From CAYHVH01 sp964360335 (lineage in GTDB: Bacteria > Patescibacteriota > Doudnabacteria > UBA920 > 2-01-FULL-46-14): a stretch of 7,885 bases of DNA. Positions 1-6,182 of this stretch are shown one piece after another. The stretch lies in NCBI GenBank assembly GCA_964360335.1, contig CAYHVH010000027.1:1-7885 (forward strand), in the 5' to 3' direction. Each line of letters opens with the position of its first letter. Position 1 is the first letter of the stretch. Under the pieces are notes generated by a model that saw only the letters and a program-made list of their open reading frames with translations, had not been told where the DNA came from and did no database searches. The position numbers were made by a program, and so were the translations under genes.

Positions 1-791
1 GAAGCGAAAATAAAGTCGGTTTGCCGCTCCGGCAAAAACCGGAGTTGGCTCTGCAAACCCCGGGCCAAGCCGCTGCCGAAAACCCCCCCCGAACCGACTG
101 CCACGATGGACTGGATGACGTTGTAACCTCTGCCCAAGGGATCGGCGGTGGGATCCAAAAAACTCCGGATCCGGTCTTTTTGATAATCCTGCAAAAAGAA
201 CTGCCAGCTCATAACCGCCGCGACCAGAAAGATTACGAAGAGGTACAAAAAATAGCGGCGGGGCATCGGGCTAATAAGCAACATCCCGAGCCACACGGCC
301 ACGTGCATCGCTGCCGAACCCAGGTCCGGCTGCAGCACTATCAAAACTCCCGGGAGCGCGACGTAGGCGAACGACCACAGGACATAGGGGAACTTCGCGA
401 CCAGCGGTTTTTTTATCTGAAAGTACTTGGCCAACAAAACAATCAGCGCCAGTTTGGAAAACTCCGCCGGTTGAAAATTGAAAAATCCCAAATCAAACCA
501 ACGCTTCGAACCTCTGATTTCCTGGCCGAACAACAACACCAGCACCAGGAGCAAGAGCGCCAAAATGTAAAAAACATTGGCATTCTTGCGAAAAAACCGG
601 TAATCCAGCGTGCTTAAAAAAAATAAGCCCGAAAGGCCCAAGCCCAGCGCCAAAAGCTGCCTCATCCACAACTTTCCATCTCCCCCCCCGCTCAAACTCG
701 TACTGTAAATCATGATTAACCCCGTCAGGGAAAGAAGCAGGGTGGCGGCGAAAAACGGCCAGTCGAAATATTTCAAGGTTTTAGTGAACAT
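1..791 (-). CDS. rodA: RodA, SEDS-family peptidoglycan glycosyltransferase (C-terminus cut off by window edge)
   Basis: Integral membrane SEDS glycosyltransferase that polymerises lipid II into glycan strands with a class B PBP during cell elongation. The 263 visible residues (family about 370) form repeated hydrophobic segments, the first near residues 12-31. Family motifs are GSKRW (94-98), QPAEFSK (107-113), QPDLGS (154-159) and, near the visible end, GYNVIQS, the LPERQTDFIFA block and a preceding glycine-rich stretch. Asp259 in that block aligns with the essential extracytoplasmic Asp of RodA (Asp262 in E. coli). The GYNVIQS and TDFIFA wording favours RodA over FtsW. ATG at 791 is chosen because it keeps the first membrane segment; the only purine-rich site, AGAGG (complement of 809-813), is 17 bases away, so the start is not certain (in-frame TTG at 794 and CTG at 800 lie closer). 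It follows the 814-1662 gene by 22 bases, probably as one operon. Two 8-base G runs lie within the coding strand. Confidence 0.95.
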   Translation of the reverse strand, partial: MFTKTLKYFDWPFFAATLLLSLTGLIMIYSTSLSGGGDGKLWMRQLLALGLGLSGLFFLSTLDYRFFRKNANVFYILALLLLVLVLLFGQEIRGSKRWFDLGFFNFQPAEFSKLALIVLLAKYFQIKKPLVAKFPYVLWSFAYVALPGVLIVLQPDLGSAAMHVAVWLGMLLISPMPRRYFLYLFVIFLVAAVMSWQFFLQDYQKDRIRSFLDPTADPLGRGYNVIQSIVAVGSGGVFGSGLARGLQSQLRFLPERQTDFIFA

Positions 792-813
792 CAAAGTCAG
801 TCTAAAAACCTCT

Positions 814-1662
814 TTAGCGGACGGGGATTTTCTGCTGCTGTTCCAGAATCAAACCGGGGGCCAAAAGATTCACGTCGGGGATGACTTCCACCTGGCCGGG
901 AGCAAACCGCTTCCCACTTGGCCAGAGAACGCGAAAGTACCGCGACTCCGAGCCCACAAGATCGGTAATCACACTCGAGTTGACCCCCACGATATTGCGG
1001 TTGCTCTGGTCAAAAACAATGAAACTCAATTCCACTTTTTTGATCTGGTAATTTTGCAAATTCCGCACGAGACCTTCCACAAAAAATTTCCCCTCTGGAG
1101 TATAACCGGTATTTTTCTGCAGGACCTCGAGGCGCACCTCAAACTCCGGCTGCCGTCTGGTCCACCGGACTTGTTCCAGAACGAGTTCGGCAGTTTTAGG
1201 CAAAGGGGAAAGACTCAGGAGCGGTAAGAGTAAAAACCGGCTCTCGCCAGAGAGCAAGTATCCCTCACCCGGAACTTCGCTTAAAACTGCCCCGGTGCCG
1301 TCCTTGAGGACGAAGCGGTAGGTAAACTCGCGGGCGGAAATATCCCGATTGGGGTTTAGGAGCTGGGCCAAAACCGATACACTTCCCGCGGACACTGACA
1401 AAATTTCAGTCCTCAAGACCTGAAGCTCCTGCGGGATATAAGGTTGGAGGTTGACAACTGGCGGCCGGTAACTCTTGATGAGGGCGCTTGCGAAGATGCC
1501 CTGCAACACGAATTTGGCCGGCAGAGCCAGAACCAGGAGGACTCCGAGAACCACAAACCAGATTTTCGAGGAGCGCTGGAATTGCTCGTAGAGGGAGAGA
1601 AGGAACTCCTTCTCTTTGAATTCCAGTTCCTCCTTTTCGGGCAAATTCGGCAGGTTAATCAT
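814..1662 (-). CDS. Single-pass membrane protein with two tandem beta-rich (FxLYD-like) domains, function unknown
   Basis: I do not recognise a named family for this 282-residue protein. Residues 1-33 are charged and probably cytoplasmic. A hydrophobic segment spans about 34-58, and the remainder is probably extracytoplasmic. That part holds two similar units, about 95-147 and 193-248. In both, an Asn-containing turn (LLNPN, VRNLQN) leads to a hydrophobic strand ending in Asp (VLKD, VFD), then GESRF or GSESRYF, then LLP or LWP. This resembles FxLYD or immunoglobulin-like folds, which is an inference from pattern. No cysteines and no catalytic motif are evident. The start is well supported: AGGA (complement of 1670-1673) lies 7 bases before ATG, with a promoter just upstream. 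Being first in an operon with rodA, it may help cell-envelope growth, but that is guilt by association only. Confidence 0.85.
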   Translation of the reverse strand: MINLPNLPEKEELEFKEKEFLLSLYEQFQRSSKIWFVVLGVLLVLALPAKFVLQGIFASALIKSYRPPVVNLQPYIPQELQVLRTEILSVSAGSVSVLAQLLNPNRDISAREFTYRFVLKDGTGAVLSEVPGEGYLLSGESRFLLLPLLSLSPLPKTAELVLEQVRWTRRQPEFEVRLEVLQKNTGYTPEGKFFVEGLVRNLQNYQIKKVELSFIVFDQSNRNIVGVNSSVITDLVGSESRYFRVLWPSGKRFAPGQVEVIPDVNLLAPGLILEQQQKIPVR

Positions 1663-1680
1663 TTTATCTTCCTTGTGGGT

Positions 1681-1692
1681 GTATTATAATAC
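1681..1692 (+). promoter_or_regulatory. Palindromic -10 region, possible weak rightward promoter for dnaE
   Basis: GTATTATAATAC is its own reverse complement, so TATAAT also reads rightward at 1685-1690. No good rightward -35 box is present (best is TTTATC at 1663-1668 with a 16-base spacer, three of six matches). It would give dnaE a leader of about 100 bases. I saw no better dnaE promoter in 1693-1796, and nothing else recognisable there. Confidence 0.3.
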
Positions 1693-1710
1693 AAAAGCTT
1701 GAAGTAACAA
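1683..1710 (-). promoter_or_regulatory. Sigma-70-type promoter for the membrane protein-rodA operon
   Basis: Read leftward, a -35 box TTGTTA (complement of 1705-1710) and a perfect -10 box TATAAT (complement of 1683-1688) are separated by 16 bases. Transcription would start near 1676, followed closely by the AAGGAAG ribosome-binding site and the ATG at 1662. The -10 box lies within the 12-base perfect palindrome 1681-1692. Confidence 0.7.
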
Positions 1711-1796
1711 AAGAACCGAGAAACTTAAAAAACCCTGAAACCCTTAGACAATTACCTTAGTGCTTGCGTTTTTCGGTTTTGAGGTTCATAAGTCCT

Positions 1797-4700
1797 ATGT
1801 CTGACTTTGTCCACCTCCATGTCCACTCCCACTACTCCCTTTTAGACGGACTGCCCAAAATTCCGGAGCTTTTGGCCGCCGCTCAAGAGTTGGAAATGAA
1901 CGCCCTGGCGCTCACGGACCACGGCGCTCTTTACGGCGCAATTGAATTTTACAAACAGGCCAGGCGCGCCGGTATCAAACCGATTATCGGCCTGGAGGCC
2001 TATGTCGCCCCGGAGAACCTGCATCTCAAAAAAGGAGGAGGCGCGGATTATTTTCATTTAATCCTCCTGGCGGCCGACCAGGAAGGTTACCGGAATCTTC
2101 TCGAGCTCGTGACGATTGCCCATTTGGAAGGTTACTACTACAAACCGCGTCTCGACAAGGAAACGCTTAAGCATATGAGTCGCGGCCTGATCGCCCTCTC
2201 CGGCTGCTTGCGGGGGGAAATTGCGCGGGCGCTATCCGGCAAAAATTACGAACTTGCAAAAAAAGCGGCTTTGGAATACCAAAGCATCTTTGGGCCGGAC
2301 AATTTTTATCTGGAAATCCAGCGCAACGTGCTCCATCCTGCCCCGACCGACCTCCAAACCGAAGTCAACCGGGAACTCGTGCGGCTTGCTCGCGATACTG
2401 GCCTGCCGCTGGTCGCGACCCACGACAGCCACTACCTGTTGCCGGAAGACACTGCCGCCCAGGACATCCTGGTCTGCGTCGGAACAGGCCGGACCGTAGC
2501 GGATAGCGACCGCTTGGACATGCGCGGGAGTGCCTTGCATCTCAAATCCCCGCGGGAAATGGCGGAGAGCTTCGCCGATCTCCCCGAAGCCGTGGAGAAT
2601 ACCGGGAAAATCGCCGAGCGGATAAATTTGGAGCTCGTTTTGGGGAAACGGTATTTCCCCAGTTTCTCCGTGCCGGAAGGTAAAACGGCTGAGAGCTATT
2701 TGGAAGAACTTTGTTACCAAGGGCTCAAGGACCGCTATCAGGGGAAGGAGTTGCCTGGGGAGATCCGGGAACGGCTGAAATATGAAATCGACGTCATCAA
2801 ACAAGCCGGCTACGCAACCTATGTTTTGGTAGTGGCGGACATCGTGAACTGGGCTCGGAGCCGGGGAATCATCAGCACCACTCGAGGCTCGGCCGCTGGC
2901 TCCCTCGCCGCATATGCCCTGGGGATTACGACCATGAATCCGGTGGAATACAAACTGCCGTTCGAGCGGTTCTTGAACCTCTATCGTCCCACCCCGCCGG
3001 ATATTGATATGGATTTTGCCGACAATCGCCGCGACGAAGTCCTCCAATATGTCAGCGAAAAATACGGCAAGGACAAGGTCGCGCAAATCGTGACTTTTGG
3101 GACGATGATGGCCCGGGCCGCGGTCCGCGACGTGGGCCGGGCGCTGGGACTTCCCTACTCGAAATGCGACCAGATTGCCAAAATGATCCCCTTTGGCAAA
3201 CAAGGTTTCCACATGACCATTGAAAAAGCCCTGACGCTCGCCCCGGAACTTAAAGAAGCCTACCGCAAGGATCCGGAAACCAAAAATCTCATCGAACTCG
3301 CCAAAAAAGTCGAGGGCGTGGTCCGGCACGCGTCGGTACACGCGGCGGGCGTAGTGATCGCCCCGACCAAGTTGACGGAGTTTACCCCCCTACAGCTGGA
3401 CACGGACAACCGGAACATCATCACCCAGTACGATATGCACTCGGTCGAGGAGGCCGGCCTCGTGAAAATGGACTTCTTGGGGATTAGGAACCTCGCGATC
3501 TTGGGAAACGCCGTGGAAATCGTCCGCGCCACTAAGAGCCAAGAAATCGACCTCCAGCACATTCCCCTCAATGACCAAAAAACTTTTACGCTTCTCGCTA
3601 CCGGCCGGACGATGGGCGTATTTCAATTGGGCGGTTCGGGGATGACCAAATACCTGGTCGACCTCAAGCCTTCGACCATTTTTGATATTATGGCGATGAT
3701 TTCCCTCTACCGCCCCGGCCCGATGGAATCCATCCCGGAATTCATCGCCCGCAAACATAATCCGAAACTCATTTCCTATCTCGATCCGCGCCTCCGGGAG
3801 ATCTTGGACCTCTCCTATGGCGTCATCACCTACCAGGATGACGTCTTGCTCATCGCCATCAAGCTCGCCGGCTATACCTGGGAAGAGGCGGACAAACTCC
3901 GGAAAGCGATGGGTAAAAAAATTCCCAAAGAAATGGCCGCCCAAAAGGAAAAATTTATTCAGGGGGCGATGGGGGGCGGCCTGCACTCGGAAAAAGCGGT
4001 CAAGCTCTGGGGACTGATTGAACCCTTTGCGGCCTATGGGTTTAACAAGGCCCACGCCGCCTCCTACGCCATGGTCGCCTACCAGACGGCTTATATGAAA
4101 GCGAACTTTCCCGTGGAATTTATGGCGGCGCTCCTTTCGGCCGAAGCGGACGACAACCAGAAAGTGGCCGAAGCCGTCGCGGAATGCGGCGCTCTGGGAA
4201 TCCAAGTTCTGCCTCCAGACGTCAACGAATCCCTCGCCTCCTTCACGGTGATAAGTAACGCCCAAATCCGCTTCGGGCTTAGTGCCATAAAAAATCTGGG
4301 CTCGGATGTTATCACCACGATTATCGCCGAGCGCAAGCAAAACGGCCCATTTCTCTCTCTCGCGGATTTTGTAAAACGCATCAGGACCCGCAATTTCAAT
4401 AAAAAATCCTGGGAGGCCTTGGTCAAAAGCGGCAGTTTGGACCGCTTCGGCGAGCGCAACGAAATGCTCCTCAATACCGAAAGCATCCTGGAGTATGCGC
4501 GCCGAAACCACCGTCAAGCAATCGCCGGCCAAGCTGTGCTATTTGCCGAAACCGTAGGCCGCAACGGTGAGCTTAGACTCAAAGCCGTGGAGGCGGCTAC
4601 CGAGGCGGACAAACTTTCCTGGGAAAAAGAGCTTTTGGGACTTTATGTCTCCTCCCACCCTCTCCAAAACCACAAAACCACGCTCGCCCGCTACTCCCGA

Positions 4701-5318
4701 CCTATCAAGGACCTCCATCCCGGCCTGGACGGCACGTTCTGCACTGTCGGCGGAATTATTACCCGCATCCAAAAAATTCTGACGAAAAAGGGCGAGCAGA
4801 TGTGCTTTGCCGACCTCGAAGATCTCGACAGTTCCCTGGAACTCGTGGTCTTTCCCAGCGTTTTCACGCAGTATCAAAGCCTGCTTAATCCCGAGCGCAT
4901 GGTCTTGGTTTACGGCAAAATTTCCGAAAAGGACGGGGAACCGAAGCTCCTCGTGGAAAGAATGCAAAATCTCGACGAGCCCTTGCCAGAGGATTGGCAG
5001 GAAAGTCAGGCCAGCTCCCCAATTGACAATTTTGCGCCGGAGCCGGCTGGCCCCGTAGCGACCGATAGGTCTGCTACTGGGGTCGAGGGTCCACAATTAC
5101 TCAAAATCAAAATCCCCAGCAACGCCTCGCCAACGGTTTTTTCCAAGCTGAAAGTCGTTTTCGCCAAATACCCAGGATCAACCCCGATATCACTAGTCAT
5201 TCCCGACCGCGAGGGCAAAGAGCGGGAAGTGAAGACCAATTTTGGCGTGGAGAACAGCGAAACCTTCAAAACCGAACTCAAAACCCTCCTGCGGGAAAGC
5301 CTCAAACGAACAGCTTGA
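1797..5318 (+). CDS. dnaE: DNA polymerase III subunit alpha (replicative polymerase)
   Basis: Catalytic subunit of the replicative polymerase, about 1173 residues, near the family's usual length. Domains in order are PHP (1 to about 275), polymerase palm, thumb and fingers (about 280-800), a helix-hairpin-helix region (about 809-880), an OB fold (about 979-1055) and a small C-terminal domain (about 1101-1173). Catalytic aspartates are visible as D402 and D404 in PPDIDMDF and D559 in VKMDF, matching E. coli D401, D403 and D555. QAVLF (912-916) fits the beta-clamp-binding motif. All nine PHP metal-ligand positions are filled (H6, H8, D17, H42, E67, H87, C137, D210, H212), suggesting possible built-in proofreading. 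I chose ATG 1797 because FVHLHVHS is the normal N-terminus and GAGG lies 12 bases upstream; an in-frame TTG at 1764 would add an atypical 11 residues. A palindrome interrupts the linker at about residues 1085-1096. Confidence 0.97.
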   Translation: MSDFVHLHVHSHYSLLDGLPKIPELLAAAQELEMNALALTDHGALYGAIEFYKQARRAGIKPIIGLEAYVAPENLHLKKGGGADYFHLILLAADQEGYRNLLELVTIAHLEGYYYKPRLDKETLKHMSRGLIALSGCLRGEIARALSGKNYELAKKAALEYQSIFGPDNFYLEIQRNVLHPAPTDLQTEVNRELVRLARDTGLPLVATHDSHYLLPEDTAAQDILVCVGTGRTVADSDRLDMRGSALHLKSPREMAESFADLPEAVENTGKIAERINLELVLGKRYFPSFSVPEGKTAESYLEELCYQGLKDRYQGKELPGEIRERLKYEIDVIKQAGYATYVLVVADIVNWARSRGIISTTRGSAAGSLAAYALGITTMNPVEYKLPFERFLNLYRPTPPDIDMDFADNRRDEVLQYVSEKYGKDKVAQIVTFGTMMARAAVRDVGRALGLPYSKCDQIAKMIPFGKQGFHMTIEKALTLAPELKEAYRKDPETKNLIELAKKVEGVVRHASVHAAGVVIAPTKLTEFTPLQLDTDNRNIITQYDMHSVEEAGLVKMDFLGIRNLAILGNAVEIVRATKSQEIDLQHIPLNDQKTFTLLATGRTMGVFQLGGSGMTKYLVDLKPSTIFDIMAMISLYRPGPMESIPEFIARKHNPKLISYLDPRLREILDLSYGVITYQDDVLLIAIKLAGYTWEEADKLRKAMGKKIPKEMAAQKEKFIQGAMGGGLHSEKAVKLWGLIEPFAAYGFNKAHAASYAMVAYQTAYMKANFPVEFMAALLSAEADDNQKVAEAVAECGALGIQVLPPDVNESLASFTVISNAQIRFGLSAIKNLGSDVITTIIAERKQNGPFLSLADFVKRIRTRNFNKKSWEALVKSGSLDRFGERNEMLLNTESILEYARRNHRQAIAGQAVLFAETVGRNGELRLKAVEAATEADKLSWEKELLGLYVSSHPLQNHKTTLARYSRPIKDLHPGLDGTFCTVGGIITRIQKILTKKGEQMCFADLEDLDSSLELVVFPSVFTQYQSLLNPERMVLVYGKISEKDGEPKLLVERMQNLDEPLPEDWQESQASSPIDNFAPEPAGPVATDRSATGVEGPQLLKIKIPSNASPTVFSKLKVVFAKYPGSTPISLVIPDREGKEREVKTNFGVENSETFKTELKTLLRESLKRTA
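5051..5082. repeat. Hairpin-forming palindrome inside the dnaE coding sequence
   Basis: The left arm 5051-5063 (CCCC-GTAGC-GACC) pairs with the right arm 5068-5082 (GGTC-GCTAC-GGGG) across a GATA loop. That makes 13 base pairs, with single unpaired T bases at 5072 and 5078. It encodes part of the low-complexity linker (about residues 1085-1096) between the OB fold and the C-terminal domain, and it keeps the reading frame. Its density of pairing is unlike the surrounding codons. It looks like a small palindromic element inserted in frame, similar in concept to Rickettsia palindromic elements. Only one copy is visible here, so repeat status is inferred. Confidence 0.6.
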
Positions 5319-5343
5319 CATGGCAAAGCGAAGCTGTAATACT
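5315..5343 (+). promoter_or_regulatory. Promoter for the small receiver-like gene
   Basis: A consensus -35 TTGACA (5315-5320) overlaps the dnaE stop codon. A -10 AATACT (5338-5343) follows after 17 bases and is preceded by an extended -10 TG (5335-5336). Transcription would start near 5350, shortly before the strong GGAGG ribosome-binding site at 5367-5371. This makes the downstream gene independently transcribed. Confidence 0.65.
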
Positions 5344-5378
5344 GGTGGGTCAGAAATGACAGAAAGGGAGGAACGGCA

Positions 5379-5783
5379 ATGCAAAGAACAGCCCTGCTGG
5401 TAGTTGGTTACGGTGTGCCTTTGCGACTCATCGTGGCCGTGGCTGCTGAAAATGCCGGCTTCAAAATCGCCGCTTTCATTTCGCGCGGACTCTACGTCCC
5501 TATGTTCTTCAATTCGGAAGAACACAACATAGTGATCGTGGACGAGTCCGCGGGATCACTTGAATGCGAGGCAATTGCGGCAGCCACGACCGTCCGGGAG
5601 ACGAACCCAACAACTCCTGTTATCTACCTAAAGTTGTCAAGCTCCTTCGTACCGTCCGGATTCGACGGCATCTGCGTGCAGAAAAACGACCTCGGAACCT
5701 ACGTAACCCCTGATGGTCACATCCTGCCCGTCTCCTGGATGAAGAACCTCACAGAAATCCTGCGCGCTCTTCCGCCCGCCTAA
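5379..5783 (+). CDS. Small response-regulator receiver-like protein, degenerate acidic pocket, function unknown
   Basis: A 134-residue soluble protein with no signal peptide or membrane segment; I cannot name it. Its predicted strand order is like a CheY-type receiver: strand 1 LLVVGYG (6-12), strand 2 KIAAFIS (29-35), strand 3 NIVIVDES (50-57), strand 4 PVIYLKLS (80-87) and strand 5 GICVQKN (97-103). Asp55 at the end of strand 3 sits where the phosphoacceptor lies, Ser87 could serve as the switch Ser/Thr, and Lys102 matches the conserved lysine. The acidic pair normally after strand 1 is absent (GYG), so ordinary phosphorylation chemistry is doubtful. No output domain follows. The start is strongly supported by GGAGG 7 bases before ATG. 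It has its own promoter and terminator, so it is probably monocistronic. An alternative is a Rossmann-like protein unrelated to receivers. Confidence 0.8.
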   Translation: MQRTALLVVGYGVPLRLIVAVAAENAGFKIAAFISRGLYVPMFFNSEEHNIVIVDESAGSLECEAIAAATTVRETNPTTPVIYLKLSSSFVPSGFDGICVQKNDLGTYVTPDGHILPVSWMKNLTEILRALPPA

Positions 5784-5821
5784 CGCCCGCGACGGCAACC
5801 GCGCAGTAGAACTAACTGTGC

Positions 5822-5864
5822 AAGGCCGGACTTCCCCCCTCGGGTCGTCCGGCCTTCTTTTTTT
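5822..5864 (+). terminator. Strong intrinsic terminator after the receiver-like gene
   Basis: A perfect 10-base-pair stem, AAGGCCGGAC (5822-5831) with GTCCGGCCTT (5847-5856), encloses a 15-base loop. It is followed by C and a run of seven T (5858-5864). It ends the receiver-like transcript and insulates the thrS leader. Confidence 0.93.
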
Positions 5865-5891
5865 GACAAAATTTACTTTCAAGCCTAAGCT
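5863..5891 (+). promoter_or_regulatory. Likely promoter of the thrS leader
   Basis: TTGACA (5863-5868) begins within the T-tract of the preceding terminator. TAAGCT (5886-5891) lies 17 bases downstream with three of six -10 matches, including the key second A and last T. This gives a start near 5898. A second possibility is TTTACT (5872-5877) with GATACT (5895-5900), which would start near 5907. Either choice leaves a short leader. Confidence 0.5.
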
Positions 5892-5897
5892 TCAGAT

Positions 5898-6058
5898 ACT
5901 AGTAGCGCTTGCATGAGACCTCACCAACCTCAAAGCTGCTGGCAAAGTGAATAAATTAAGCGTCCCCCGTCTGACGGGGGGAAGCTGGGTGGAACCGCCC
6001 CGACCGTTAGCGTCGGAGTCCCAGACAACTGATGAATGTTGTGCTGGGATTTTTATTT
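5898..6058 (+). promoter_or_regulatory. T-box riboswitch leader of thrS, apparently compact
   Basis: The region upstream of thrS carries T-box hallmarks. GGGTGGAACCGCC (5987-5999) matches the conserved core, with the TGGAACC bulge at 5990-5996 that pairs with the CCA end of uncharged tRNA. CTGGG (5985-5989) can pair with CCCAG (6020-6024), and CCGAC (6000-6004) with GTCGG (6012-6016), forming the antiterminator. TCCCAG is also the 5' arm of the terminator that follows, so the two folds exclude each other. A Stem III-like hairpin, CCCCCG with CGGGGG (5964-5980), precedes it. In the family, uncharged cognate tRNA stabilises the antiterminator and turns the gene on. The 5' part (5898-5950) holds only one short hairpin with ACC triplets. 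I cannot see the usual Stem I landmarks, so the 5' boundary and specifier are inferred. Confidence 0.8.
6019..6058 (+). terminator. Regulated intrinsic terminator of the T-box
   Basis: TCCCAG (6019-6024) pairs with CTGGGA (6044-6049), and ACAAC (6025-6029) with GTTGT (6038-6042). One G is bulged at 6043 and the loop has eight bases. TTTTTATTT follows (6050-6058). The 5' arm is shared with the antiterminator, which makes this the off state of the T-box. Confidence 0.88.
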
Positions 6059-6074
6059 AAATTACACTTTTAGC

Positions 6075-6171
6075 GTCATTGCGAGGAGCTTTGCGCGAAG
6101 TCGAAAGGCGACGAAGCAATCCCATACATAAGACAATTAGAGATTGCTTCGGCCTCCGGCCTCGCAATGAC
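6075..6171. repeat. Intergenic palindromic repeat element (MITE or REP-like) between T-box and thrS
   Basis: The outer arms GTCATTGCGAGG (6075-6086) and CCTCGCAATGAC (6160-6171) are perfect 12-base inverted repeats. The inner arms CGAAGCAATC (6112-6121) and GATTGCTTCG (6142-6151) are perfect over 10 bases around a 20-base AT-rich loop. Smaller hairpins lie between: GTCG/CGAC (6100-6112) and GGCC/GGCC (6151-6161). The RNA or DNA could form a branched cruciform. I recognise GTCATTGCGAGG with GAAGCAATC as a wording seen in dispersed repeats of some bacterial genomes, but cannot confirm copy number here. No target-site duplication is obvious. It ends 11 bases before the thrS start codon. Confidence 0.8.
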
Positions 6172-6182
6172 AGACAATAAAC

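Noticed and set aside
21..617. Plus-strand open frame of 198 codons
   Set aside because: It is antisense to RodA, which has clear family motifs; the translation is Gln-rich and featureless.
1764..1796. TTG at 1764 as the dnaE start
   Set aside because: It adds 11 residues not typical of DnaE; ATG 1797 begins the conserved FVHLHVHS N-terminus and has GAGG upstream.
2232..4532. Long open frames on the minus strand (2232-3341 and 3390-4532)
   Set aside because: They lie fully antisense to dnaE, whose every domain and catalytic motif is intact; the translations show no recognisable domain and are composition shadows.
5316..5339. UGA recoded as glycine (as in Gracilibacteria and Absconditabacteria)
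   Set aside because: The dnaE UGA falls where the protein is expected to end; readthrough adds only seven residues, and no internal UGA occurs in any of the genes.
5637..5882. Minus-strand open frame of 81 codons
   Set aside because: It runs through the strong terminator and antisense to the receiver-like gene, with no independent support.
5964..5981. C/G-rich hairpin as an independent intrinsic terminator
   Set aside because: No T-run follows it; its position just before the antiterminator fits a T-box Stem III.
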